A stretch of DNA of 64,000 bases. Origin: Halopiger djelfimassiliensis (GTDB taxonomy: Archaea; Halobacteriota; Halobacteria; Halobacteriales; Natrialbaceae). Positions 15,143 through 23,463 of the stretch are shown piece by piece. The notes beneath the pieces were generated by a model. The model saw nothing but the letters and a program-made list of their open reading frames with translations, made no database searches and was not told the DNA's origin. The position numbers and the translations under genes were made by a program. The DNA lies in assembly GCF_000455365.1 (NCBI RefSeq), contig NZ_HG315687.1:186001-250000 (forward strand), in the 5' to 3' direction. The first letter of the stretch is position 1. The number at the start of each line of letters is the position of its first letter.

Positions 15143-15167
15143 ACAGCAGGTTTTTTGATCCTGCTGT
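15143..15167. promoter_or_regulatory. Perfect 8-bp inverted repeat enclosing a T-tract
   Basis: ACAGCAGG (15143-15150) and CCTGCTGT (15160-15167) are perfect inverted repeats around TTTTTTGAT. As DNA, this brackets the likely TATA region of the small gene at 15197 (predicted start near 15182) and could be an operator. As RNA, it would be a hairpin with a U-rich loop after the HD gene, and might act in termination. Confidence 0.5.
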
Positions 15168-15196
15168 CCGTACTACTCGCTGCCGAGGTGAGAACG

Positions 15197-15445
15197 ATGT
15201 ACGAGAAACCGATCGGCCGTCCCGAACGGGATCCGTTCGAGACCCTGGTCGGCGTTCTCGCCGCGGTAACCCGGTACGATCTCCTCCTCGGGATCGTTCC
15301 GCTCGTCTTTACGGGTGCACTGGTCGCGGCACACGTGCTGAGCGTGTCGATGGTGCAGGCGATGTTCGTCGCAGCGACCATCGGCGCGTTCGTCATCGTC
15401 GATGCCTGCTACCTCAACCCCCCGACCGACCAGGGGTCCGCGTAG
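15197..15445 (+). CDS. Small two-TM membrane protein
   Basis: An 82-residue protein starting MYEKPIGRPERDPFETLVGV. Two hydrophobic spans, LLLGIVPLVFTGALVAAHVL and VQAMFVAATIGAFVIVDACYL, end in a short NPPTDQGSA tail. The ATG at 15197 is set by a good Shine-Dalgarno (GAGGTGAG, 15185-15192), so this is one of the few leadered transcripts in the area. No family recognised with certainty; similar short proteins are frequent in haloarchaeal genomes. Confidence 0.72.
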   Translation: MYEKPIGRPERDPFETLVGVLAAVTRYDLLLGIVPLVFTGALVAAHVLSVSMVQAMFVAATIGAFVIVDACYLNPPTDQGSA

Positions 15446-15631
15446 CAGTATCGACCATCAACCCTTCCGGAGGCGGATCGGCCCGCGTTCGCTGTAACTG
15501 ATCGGCGTCACGTGCGCTCGTGTACCTCCGCGTCTGGCCGTCGCCGAGCCGTCGGAGTAACCGGTCGTGGTAACGGGGGCCGAACGGCCCCGGAACCCTT
15601 TTACAACTCTCTCGTCTATTCGGGACTACCG

Positions 15632-16051
15632 ATGGGACTGGGCTCTGATATGTACAGACAGCAGATCCTCGATCACTACAAGAACCCACGGAACTACGGG
15701 GAACTCGAGGATCCCACGTTCTCTCACGTCGGCGAGAATCCGATGTGTGGCGACGAGATCCGCATGGACGTCGAACTCGCTGATGACGGCGAGACGATCG
15801 AACGGGTGGCTTTCTCCGGCGACGGCTGTGCGATCAGTCAGGCCTCCGCGAGCATGCTCTCGGGCGAACTCGCGGGAAAAACGATCGACGAGTTGCTCGA
15901 GATGGACCGCGACGACGTCATCGATATGCTCGGCGTCGACATCTCGCCGATGCGGGTCAAGTGTGCCGTCCTCGCGGAAAAGGTCGCACAGGACGGCGCG
16001 GAGATCTACAGGGGCGAACTCGACAAGGAGAAGACGACGACCGAGGATTGA
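15632..16051 (+). CDS. sufU: Fe-S assembly sulfur acceptor/scaffold SufU
   Basis: A 139-residue NifU-N/IscU-like protein starting MGLGSDMYRQQILDHYKNPR. The ligand residues of SufU are present: Cys39 and Asp41 in NPMCGDEI, Cys66 in GDGCAISQASASM, and Cys111 in RVKCAVL. The insertion typical of SufU relative to IscU (LELLEMDRDDVIDMLGVDI) is also there. It accepts sulfur from SufS, encoded upstream at 12865. A CTTTTA element about 30 bp upstream indicates an own, leaderless promoter. Confidence 0.94.
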   Translation: MGLGSDMYRQQILDHYKNPRNYGELEDPTFSHVGENPMCGDEIRMDVELADDGETIERVAFSGDGCAISQASASMLSGELAGKTIDELLEMDRDDVIDMLGVDISPMRVKCAVLAEKVAQDGAEIYRGELDKEKTTTED

Positions 16052-16126
16052 GTCGCCTCGGCTCAGTTTCCCGACGCCCGCGGTCGGGCGTGTGACCGTC
16101 CGTCCGGACGCTTTCTTCGTTTCAGT

Positions 16127-17956
16127 TCACCGTTCCGGAGCGACCTCGTACAGCGGGTTCCTGACGATCCCGTGTTCGACCGCGTGGGGCCGTTCCGGCA
16201 GATCCCCGTAACCGAAGTCGACGATCCGGTTGCGGTTCAGGGTCAGCTTCGGGAACGTCGGATCGAGCAGGTCGAACAGTTCGAACCGCTCCTCGAGTTC
16301 GGGGAACCGCTCGTGGTAGGCCTCGATCGCGGCCCGGACCTGCCCCCAGAAGCGTTCCTCGGAGTAGTCGTGATGGCGGACCAGCAGGTCCGCGAGATAG
16401 CGGTAGACTCCGACGAACAGGCCGTAGACGACGAACAGTCGGAGTTCGCTCGGCGGCACCGACAGGAGCACGTCGTCGAGGTCGTCCGGCAGGTCCTGTA
16501 GTTCCGGGATGGGGTACTCGCTGACGTTGACGTCGTCGACGAAGTCCTTGACCGCGAGCCGGGACGGCAGCCCGTCCTCGAGGACGAGGATCGTGTTCTC
16601 CCCGTGTGGCGAGAAGGCGGTTCCGTACCGGTAGAGGTAGTGCAAAAGCGGCGGGAGCATCGTATCGAACAGCTCCTCGAGCCACGCCTCGAGCCCGAGT
16701 CCCGAGCGGTCGACCAGCTTCGAGACGACCGGTTCGCCGTCCTCGACGTGCAGCAACGCCGAAAGCGTCATCGCCCGCTCGTCGTCGTCGATCATCGCCG
16801 TGACGCTCTCGCGCCAGATACAGCCCAGTAGTTCGTTGTACTGGTAGGCCGGCCCCGAGAGCGCGTCGAACGTCGGATGGTCGAAGTTCACGCCCGCGAT
16901 TTCGCCCGGCAGGACGAGTTCGCACTCGTCGCGAAGGAACGGATCGGAATTACGGATGTCCTTGACGTACTCCGTAACGAGCGGCGCGGCTTCGGTCCGC
17001 TCGCCGGGGAGGCCGCGCCAGACGAGCGTGTTGCTGATCTTCATGGGGAGCTTCACGTTGTGCTTTTCCGGCTCGTCGGCGTTGACGAACGTCCGAACCG
17101 ACTGCATGGGGCGGTAGTCGTCCGGTCCCGGACCCAGCGGGACGATGTCGTCGGTTGCGAGCTGTGCCCCGAACAGGGGGACGATGGCGTTTTCCCACTG
17201 CCAGTCGTGGACCGGCAGGAACAGGTAGTCCTCGGGCTCGAGCCCGCGGTCTGCGAGTTCGTCGCGGAACCGATCGTAGTAGCCGCCGAGTTCCGCCCGG
17301 AACAACGACTCGTACTCGAGTCCTTCGACGCTCACGAACGAGGCCGCCTCGCGCGAGACGCCACACCACGACAGTCGGATCGGCTTCGAGCGCTCGGGCG
17401 CGTAGTCGCGGTAATCGTCGTATCCCCAGCCGACCCGCCCCTTGTTGAAGGTGAGCCACGGGTGGCCGGTCATCTCGCCCTCGATCTCGGCGTAGCTCAT
17501 CTCGAGGACGGATTTCCCGTCGTCGGCGTCGATGTGGGAATCCGCGAGCAGCGTTTTGGCGTACTCGCGCACGAGATGCCCGGCTGTAATGGAGTCCATC
17601 TCGATCGTCGGCTCGATATCGACGACGAACTGGAGCGGGTCGGCGGCGGGTTCGAACCCGTCGCCGGCGTCGCGTTCGATCGAATCGGTCCGGACGCTGA
17701 TACTGTCCCAGGCCCGTTCTTGGGCGTCGAACCGGTAGGTCGTTCCCGCGAGGTCGATCCCGTATCGCGTCCAGTCGTCCGCCGATCGATCGGTTTCGAC
17801 CGGCTCGGGAGCGACGAGATCCTCGTAGGTGAACTCACGCAGGATCTTCGCGAGCAACTCCCGGCCCACGTCGTTCCAGCGGTCTTCGGTCAGCACGTCG
17901 TCCAGCGTGGCGATACCGTCGAGTCCGTCGTCGTGATCGATGTCGTGTCGGTCCAT
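16127..17956 (-). CDS. iucC: IucA/IucC family siderophore synthetase (second, IucC-like)
   Basis: A 609-residue NIS synthetase that condenses a citrate derivative with a hydroxylated, acylated diamine. Family motifs: GHPWLTFNKGRVGWG (N-terminal 'HPxxKxRxG' region), FLPVHDWQWENAIVPLFG, KISNTLVWRGLPGER, and the catalytic HGENTILVLEDGLPSRLAVKDF segment with FSPHGEN. It is the last gene of the six-gene operon, 3 bp after the monooxygenase. By analogy with aerobactin and schizokinen pathways, IucC-like enzymes make the second amide bond. The gene is complete, of typical family length. Confidence 0.93.
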   Translation of the reverse strand: MDRHDIDHDDGLDGIATLDDVLTEDRWNDVGRELLAKILREFTYEDLVAPEPVETDRSADDWTRYGIDLAGTTYRFDAQERAWDSISVRTDSIERDAGDGFEPAADPLQFVVDIEPTIEMDSITAGHLVREYAKTLLADSHIDADDGKSVLEMSYAEIEGEMTGHPWLTFNKGRVGWGYDDYRDYAPERSKPIRLSWCGVSREAASFVSVEGLEYESLFRAELGGYYDRFRDELADRGLEPEDYLFLPVHDWQWENAIVPLFGAQLATDDIVPLGPGPDDYRPMQSVRTFVNADEPEKHNVKLPMKISNTLVWRGLPGERTEAAPLVTEYVKDIRNSDPFLRDECELVLPGEIAGVNFDHPTFDALSGPAYQYNELLGCIWRESVTAMIDDDERAMTLSALLHVEDGEPVVSKLVDRSGLGLEAWLEELFDTMLPPLLHYLYRYGTAFSPHGENTILVLEDGLPSRLAVKDFVDDVNVSEYPIPELQDLPDDLDDVLLSVPPSELRLFVVYGLFVGVYRYLADLLVRHHDYSEERFWGQVRAAIEAYHERFPELEERFELFDLLDPTFPKLTLNRNRIVDFGYGDLPERPHAVEHGIVRNPLYEVAPER

Positions 17957-17959
17957 TGG

Positions 17960-19384
17960 TCAGTCCGTTCTGTCGGGCGACTGCGTCGTGTCGGTGCGAA
18001 CCGGTGCGTGGTCGGCGAACTGTTCGAGATCGAAATCCTGGTAGACGGTGTCCCGGTCGACGGGGTAGACCTCGCGGTCGGCCAGTTGCGAGATGATCAC
18101 CGCGTTCCGGTAACAGCCCAGTCCGAGGTCGGGCGTTCCGACGCCGTGGGTGTGCAGTTCGGCGTTCTGGACGAAGATCCGGCCGTCGTCGCCGGTCCCG
18201 AACTCGCCCTCGAGCCGGTAGTCCTCGGTCACACGGGGCCGGCCCCGGTCGTCGAACGCGAGCCGATCGGCCAGCGGCTCGAGAAACGCCGGGCTCGGCC
18301 GCTGGTATCCCGTCCCGAAGATCACGGCGTCCGTCTCGAGGGCGAACGGGCGCTCCTGCTGGCGGTGCTCGCACTCGAGCCGGTAGCCGCCTTCGCGGCG
18401 CTCGATGTCGGTCACGGCGGTCGTCGCGAGCATCCCGAAGTCAGGCTCGCGGTCGCCGATCGACCGCTCGTAGAGGGTGTCGTAGATTTGCGCGCTCGTC
18501 TCGACGTCGATACCCTTGTACAGCAGGTCCTGCTCGGCAAGGAGTTCGTCCTTCCGGGATTGGGGGAGATCGTAGAAGTACCGCGTGTACTCGGGCGTGA
18601 AATGCTGGAGGCCGAGCTTGGAGTACTCCATCGGGAAGAAGCCGTCCGAGCGGGTGAGCCAGTCGAGCCGGTAGTCGTGTGCCGATTGTCGCTCGAGCAG
18701 GTCCAGCACGACTTCGGCGGCGCTTTGCCCGGAGCCGACGACGGTAATCGAATCGGCGTCGAGGGCGGTTTCGCGGCCCTCGAGGTAGCGGGCGGTATGG
18801 AACAGGTCGGCCTCGCCGGCGAACTCGCGCGCGAACTCGGGGACGGCGGGGCGGGAGCCGATGCCGACGACGAGGTCGTCGGCGCGGTAGCGGTACGTCC
18901 GCCCGGTTTCGGGGTCGACGGCGTCGACGACGAACGCGCCGTCGGCCGCCGTCTCGGTGTTCGCTTCGACGTTCGTCACCGCGCGACTGAACTGCGTCGC
19001 GGGGACGGTCTCGGCGACCCAGCGCAGGTAGTCGTCGTACTCGCGGCGAGGGATCTGGAACGTCTCGTAGAAGTAAAACTCGTAGATGCGGTCGCGCTCG
19101 CGGAGGTAGTTGAGAAAGCTGTATGGGTTGGTCGGGTCGGCCATCGTCACCAGATCCGCGAGGAACGGGACCTCGAGCGTGACGCCCTCGATTAGCATTC
19201 CCTCGTGCCAGGCGAACTCGGGTTCGCGCTCGAGGAAGACGGCGTCGATCGCGTCGTCGGCACCGTCGAGCAGCGCCGAAAGGCCGAGGTTAAACGGTCC
19301 GAGGCCGACCCCGAGGACGTCGTAGCGGCCGCAGTCGACGACGTCGCAGTCGCCGCCGGTGGCGGAACCGTCGCGTTCAGTCAC
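17960..19384 (-). CDS. iucD: Diamine/lysine/ornithine N-monooxygenase (siderophore)
   Basis: A 474-residue flavoprotein hydroxylase of the lysine N6/ornithine N5 class. The FAD-binding motif GVGLGPFNLGLSALL is near residue 25 and the NADPH-binding motif VVGSGQSAAEVVLDLL near residue 210, with FLADLVTMADPTNPYSFLNY and the FAD/substrate-binding C-terminal region FGTGYQRP and HTHGVGTPDLGLGCYRNAVI. It makes the N-hydroxy diamine (probably 1,3-diaminopropane, given the neighbouring ddc) needed for hydroxamate formation. It has a GTG start, overlapping the acetyltransferase gene by 8 nt and lying 3 bp before iucC. Confidence 0.93.
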   Translation of the reverse strand: MTERDGSATGGDCDVVDCGRYDVLGVGLGPFNLGLSALLDGADDAIDAVFLEREPEFAWHEGMLIEGVTLEVPFLADLVTMADPTNPYSFLNYLRERDRIYEFYFYETFQIPRREYDDYLRWVAETVPATQFSRAVTNVEANTETAADGAFVVDAVDPETGRTYRYRADDLVVGIGSRPAVPEFAREFAGEADLFHTARYLEGRETALDADSITVVGSGQSAAEVVLDLLERQSAHDYRLDWLTRSDGFFPMEYSKLGLQHFTPEYTRYFYDLPQSRKDELLAEQDLLYKGIDVETSAQIYDTLYERSIGDREPDFGMLATTAVTDIERREGGYRLECEHRQQERPFALETDAVIFGTGYQRPSPAFLEPLADRLAFDDRGRPRVTEDYRLEGEFGTGDDGRIFVQNAELHTHGVGTPDLGLGCYRNAVIISQLADREVYPVDRDTVYQDFDLEQFADHAPVRTDTTQSPDRTD

Positions 19385-20039
19385 CGTCGCTCACCTCCTT
19401 GCCCGCGGTCTCGCCGTCGCCGGTCGGCGGCCAGATCTCACGCTCGAACCGCTCTCGCGGGCAGACGATCAGTTGTGCCGTCTTCTCCTCCTCGGGGAAC
19501 TCGAACTCGCGACGGAGGTCGCAGCCACACCGCTCGGCCACCGCGAGGACGGCGTCGTTCCGGGCGTCGGGTTCGCCGACCACCCGCTCGGTCTCGGGAT
19601 GGCGGAACGCTAGGGCGAACATCGCCCGGAACAACGCGGTCGCGTAACCGTGCCCCAGGTATTCTTCGGGGCCGATCAGGAGGTGAACCCCCTGATCTGC
19701 CGGCTCGGCGTCGTAGTACGCCGCCAGATCGTCCTCGGCCGCCCAGTAGCGTTCCCAGTAACTCATCGGCACGTGATCCAGACAGCCGACGTACAGCGTC
19801 TGGTGGTCGTCCGCGAGCTTCTCCCGGAGGGTCTCCCGGAACGCCGGCAGCGGCTCGTCGAGTTGCCAGTAGGGTTTGACGTGCTCCGAGCCGAGCCACG
19901 CGTGCAGTCGGCCGAGGTCGCGCTCGAGCGAGACCGGGCGAAAGCCGATGTGGCGGTCGATCGTCTCGTCGTAGTACTCGAAGTCGTACTCCGAACTCAC
20001 CGTCGCATGGGGGCCGCGGGCGGGGTCGGATGCCGTCAT
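19377..20039 (-). CDS. iucB: GNAT N-acetyltransferase of the siderophore operon (IucB-like)
   Basis: A 220-residue acyltransferase starting MTASDPARGPHATVSSEYDF. It matches the siderophore-type GNAT pattern: IGFRPVSLERDLGRLHAWLG, HVKPYWQLDEPLPAFRETL, PMSYWERYW, the acetyl-CoA site around LLIGPEEYLGHGYATALFRA, and EPDARNDAVLAVAERCG. It acetylates the N-hydroxy diamine to the hydroxamate. The ATG overlaps the upstream iucA-like stop by 4 nt (ATGA) and its stop overlaps the monooxygenase GTG by 8 nt, giving tight translational coupling. Confidence 0.9.
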   Translation of the reverse strand: MTASDPARGPHATVSSEYDFEYYDETIDRHIGFRPVSLERDLGRLHAWLGSEHVKPYWQLDEPLPAFRETLREKLADDHQTLYVGCLDHVPMSYWERYWAAEDDLAAYYDAEPADQGVHLLIGPEEYLGHGYATALFRAMFALAFRHPETERVVGEPDARNDAVLAVAERCGCDLRREFEFPEEEKTAQLIVCPRERFEREIWPPTGDGETAGKEVSDGD

Positions 20040-21901
20040 CGTTCCACCTCCGGTCGCGCCGCATCCGTCCCGGCGGTGACGTCGGCAAGCGGATTCGGAA
20101 CGTCGGCGTAGACGGATTGTTCGTCGATCGACGGCGCGTCGAGTTCGTCCAGCCCCCGGAATCGTGTCAGGAGGTTCGCCTTGCGCGGGACCGTCTCCGA
20201 CTCGAGCAGCGGTTCCAGAATCGACGTTCCGGGTCGGTCGAACTCCCGGAGCGACTCGAGTTCGGCCCGGAGGATCGCGAGCAGTCGCGATTCGTCGACC
20301 AGCCCCGCGGTCCCGAAGGCGTTGATCAGCCCGATGGCGTTGTTGAGCACGACGTAGTAGCGGATCCGTTCGTCGGCGACCGCGTCGGGACAGATGGTGT
20401 CGGCCCGTTCGCCGACGCCGGGACAGACGGAATCGACGCGGTCGTAGGCGTCCTCCGGGAAGTAGTAGCCCTGATTGTCCCGGTACCGGAACTCGTCGGG
20501 GTAGCCCGCTTCGTCCAGCGTGAGCACGCTGTTTTGCTGGTGGGCCTCGAGACCGACTCCCCACTCGAGGTAGAGCCACAGGAGCGGACGCACCGAAATC
20601 TCGAGGTAGCGGCGGAACCAGTCCTCACTCACGGCGGCGACCGCGCGTCCCTCGCGGTCGGCGATCGACTCGACGATGCGCCCGAGGCGGGACTGCCCGT
20701 CCCCGATCGGGTCCTGACAGAGCGCGACGACGGGCGTCGCCCGCCGGGCGTCCTCGCCGCGGAAGGGGTTGTCCCGGAGGACGACTTCGAACCCGGACTC
20801 GTCGCCGTCGCGACCGAACGCGTCCGGATCGACGGTCAGGTAGGCCGGATCCCGGAGCACGTCGAAGTCGGGGAACCGCTCGCGGAGTTCGTCGCCGAGG
20901 GCCGTCTCCAGCAGGTCCGCGATCGCGACGCCGCGTTCGAGTTCCGGCCGCTTGTTCGTTCGGACCGAGTTGGTGATCTCGACGGCCAGCGATCCCTTGA
21001 CCATGAACGGTGCGTCGGGGGCGTACAGCGTCCGCACCGATGCCGTCGGGAAGAACTCCCGCCCGAGTTGTCCGAGCGACTCGAGTTTCCCCGCGGAGAC
21101 GAGGTTCCGAACGGCGGGCCGCTCGAACAGTCGGTCGGCCTGCCACGGGTGGACCGGGATGACCACGTCGTCCACCGTCAGCCGGTCACACAGCGAGTCG
21201 GGGACCGCCGGATCGTCCCGCAGGGCGTCGCGGACCCACTCGGCGGCGTTCGTCTCGCGGGCGGAGCCGCCCTCGACGATTTCGGGATCGGCCCGCACGT
21301 AGTGCAGCGGGAACGATCCCTCGAGTTCCGGGGCGTAGCGCTCGGCGTGGCGCTCCATTCCGCGGCGGCTCTTCGGCGTCGGATGTCGGAGGTGGCCGAA
21401 GACGAGCGACTGCTCGGCCTCGCGGAACGTGAAGTCCGTGCCGTACAGGGCATCCCGGTCGTCGACGCGGGCGCGGACGTACCGTTCGACGTTGCGACAC
21501 GATCGGACGACCCGCTCGAGGAGGTCGTCACGGGTTCCGTCGCCGCCGCGCTCGAGTTCGAGGTCCTTCGTGACAAGCGTCGCGAGCGTCACGTAGTCCA
21601 GTTCGATCGGCTCCCCGTCGGTTCCGTGCAGGTAGTACGCCGGCAACTCGAACAGGTGTCGGCCGGTTGGGGAGCGATAGCGCACGGGGACGAAGAGGGC
21701 GACGCCCTGGTTCGAGAGCGAACACTGGAGGACGAGTCCGCTTGCCGGCGTGCGGTCGATCGGCGCGTCCGCGGCGGCGACGAACTCGCCGGCCCCGGTC
21801 TCGTGGCAGTAACAGTTCAGGAAGCTCTGTACCGCTGCGTCGCGTGCGGCCCGCGTCGGGTCGACGCGACAGTCGTCGGTCGTGGTAGCTCGTGGTGTCA
21901 T
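20036..21901 (-). CDS. iucA: IucA/IucC family siderophore synthetase (first, IucA-like)
   Basis: A 621-residue NIS synthetase. Motifs include HPTPKSRRGM in the N-terminal nucleotide region, VIPVHPWQADRLF, SVRTLYAPDAPFMVKGSLAV, TNSVRTNKRPELE and the catalytic EAHQQNSVLTLDEAGYPDEF segment with the YYFPEDAYD. ending. It is paralogous to, but diverged from, the 609-residue iucC at the end of the operon; two such enzymes add the two arms to citrate. Start at 21901 was chosen from the ATGA overlap with the decarboxylase stop. A longer in-frame extension exists but overlaps the neighbouring gene deeply. Confidence 0.92.
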   Translation of the reverse strand: MTPRATTTDDCRVDPTRAARDAAVQSFLNCYCHETGAGEFVAAADAPIDRTPASGLVLQCSLSNQGVALFVPVRYRSPTGRHLFELPAYYLHGTDGEPIELDYVTLATLVTKDLELERGGDGTRDDLLERVVRSCRNVERYVRARVDDRDALYGTDFTFREAEQSLVFGHLRHPTPKSRRGMERHAERYAPELEGSFPLHYVRADPEIVEGGSARETNAAEWVRDALRDDPAVPDSLCDRLTVDDVVIPVHPWQADRLFERPAVRNLVSAGKLESLGQLGREFFPTASVRTLYAPDAPFMVKGSLAVEITNSVRTNKRPELERGVAIADLLETALGDELRERFPDFDVLRDPAYLTVDPDAFGRDGDESGFEVVLRDNPFRGEDARRATPVVALCQDPIGDGQSRLGRIVESIADREGRAVAAVSEDWFRRYLEISVRPLLWLYLEWGVGLEAHQQNSVLTLDEAGYPDEFRYRDNQGYYFPEDAYDRVDSVCPGVGERADTICPDAVADERIRYYVVLNNAIGLINAFGTAGLVDESRLLAILRAELESLREFDRPGTSILEPLLESETVPRKANLLTRFRGLDELDAPSIDEQSVYADVPNPLADVTAGTDAARPEVER

Positions 21902-23463
21902 GCGGAATCGATCACCTCGCGTTCGAGGGCGTGGCCGCGGTCGAGGACCGCTTCGAGGGCGTCCCGGAGGTCGGACATCGTCGTCCGGGGGTTCAAGAGG
22001 GTGAACTTCAGGGCCGGCGTGTCGTCGACCTCGGTCCGGGCGAGCAACACTTCGCCGTCGGCGAGGAGGGCGTCGCGGATCGCGTGGTTCACGCGGCCGA
22101 TCGGGTCTTCGGTCGGTGAATCGCTCCGTTCGGCCGCCTGCTGGAGCCGATCGGACCGGTATCGGAAGACGACCGTACTCAGTTCGGGATCGCAGCACAG
22201 TTCCAGCGACGGCTCGGCCCGGATCTCGGCCGCGACCGCGTCGGCGAGATCACAGACGTACTCGACGCAGTCGGCCAGTCCCGCCCGTCCGACGGCGTTG
22301 AACGTCACGAACGGCTTCAACGCGTCGAACCGGCGGGTCGTTCGAATCGATTTCGAGACGAGGTTCGGGACGCCGGCCGCGTCGTCGCGCTCGGGGTTGA
22401 GGTAGGCCGCGTTGCGCTCGAGCAGCCGGTAGCGGTCGCCGTCGCGAAGCAGGAAGGCCCCGCAACTGATCGGCTGGTAGAACAGTTTGTGGAAGTCGAC
22501 GGCGATCGAATCGGCGCGGTCGATTCCCGCGAGCTTCGGTCGGAGGCGACCGCTGATCGCACACGCCCCGCCGTAGGCGGCGTCGACGTGGAGCCAGAGG
22601 TCGCGGTCGGACGCGCGGTCGGCGAGCGCATCGAGCGGGTCGATGCTGCCGAAGTCGGTCGTCCCCGCGGTGGCCACGATCGCGAACGGGTGGCGGCAGT
22701 CGGCCTCGAGTTCCGCGAGCGTCGCGTCCAGTCGCTCGAGATCGATCCGATGGTCGTCGTCGGTCGGGACGGTCACGACCGCGTTTTCGCCGAGTCCGAG
22801 GTGGTGGGCGGCCTGTTTGGCCGTAAAGTGGGCGTCCGCCGAACACAGCAGCCGGAGGTCCGTCCACTCGGGGGGCAACCCGTCGGCCCGGACGGAGCGG
22901 TCGAACCGCGTCTCGCAGTACCAGTCGCGAGCCAACAACAGGCCGAGGGCGTTCGATTCGGTGCCACCGCCCGTGAAGACGCCGTCCGCCCCGGTCGGAT
23001 AGTCGAACAGGGCACAGCAGGCGTCGACGACGCGTTCCTCGAGTACCGACGCCGCGGGTGCCTGATCGAACGAGTCCAGAGACTGATTCGTCCCCGATAC
23101 CAGCACCTCTGCCGCCAGTGCCGGAATCGCCGGCGGACAGTGAAGGTGAGCCACGCAGCCGGGATCGTGGACGCGGACCGAGTCCGCGAGGACGTCATCG
23201 GCGACCGTCTCGAGGACGGCCGCCAGCGACTCGCCGTCCTCCGGCATGACCGGCTGCTCCTCGAACCGGTCCCGGAGCGCCTCGTGATCGGTTCCAGCGT
23301 ACGGCCCCTCGATCGACGCGAACGATTCGACGAGGTGCGTTCGAGCACGGTCGATCGCGTCCGCGTAGGCCGCTTTACCCTCGGCCCCGCCGAGGAAGGC
23401 GCGTTCGGCCGCTGGGGGCGGCGTTGGGATGTCGACATCCGCCGTGTCGGTCGGCCGGGTCAC
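21898..23463 (-). CDS. ddc: L-2,4-diaminobutyrate decarboxylase
   Basis: A 521-residue group II PLP decarboxylase. Visible are TGGGTESNALGLLLARDWY, HFTAKQAAHHLGLG, VDAAYGGACAIS and the PLP-lysine motif VDFHKLFYQPISCGAFL. In siderophore operons with dat it converts diaminobutyrate to 1,3-diaminopropane. It starts with ATG at 23463 overlapping dat by 4 nt and overlaps iucA by 4 nt. The substrate assignment rests on its pairing with dat; the family also includes glutamate and tyrosine decarboxylases. Confidence 0.92.
   Translation of the reverse strand: MTRPTDTADVDIPTPPPAAERAFLGGAEGKAAYADAIDRARTHLVESFASIEGPYAGTDHEALRDRFEEQPVMPEDGESLAAVLETVADDVLADSVRVHDPGCVAHLHCPPAIPALAAEVLVSGTNQSLDSFDQAPAASVLEERVVDACCALFDYPTGADGVFTGGGTESNALGLLLARDWYCETRFDRSVRADGLPPEWTDLRLLCSADAHFTAKQAAHHLGLGENAVVTVPTDDDHRIDLERLDATLAELEADCRHPFAIVATAGTTDFGSIDPLDALADRASDRDLWLHVDAAYGGACAISGRLRPKLAGIDRADSIAVDFHKLFYQPISCGAFLLRDGDRYRLLERNAAYLNPERDDAAGVPNLVSKSIRTTRRFDALKPFVTFNAVGRAGLADCVEYVCDLADAVAAEIRAEPSLELCCDPELSTVVFRYRSDRLQQAAERSDSPTEDPIGRVNHAIRDALLADGEVLLARTEVDDTPALKFTLLNPRTTMSDLRDALEAVLDRGHALEREVIDSA

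Noticed and set aside
16877-19195. 772-codon plus-strand frame over iucC and the monooxygenase
   Set aside because: Antisense shadow of two genes with clear catalytic motifs.
20030-22405. 791-codon plus-strand frame over iucA and ddc
   Set aside because: Antisense shadow; it has no domain and ends in a Ser/Arg-rich stretch.
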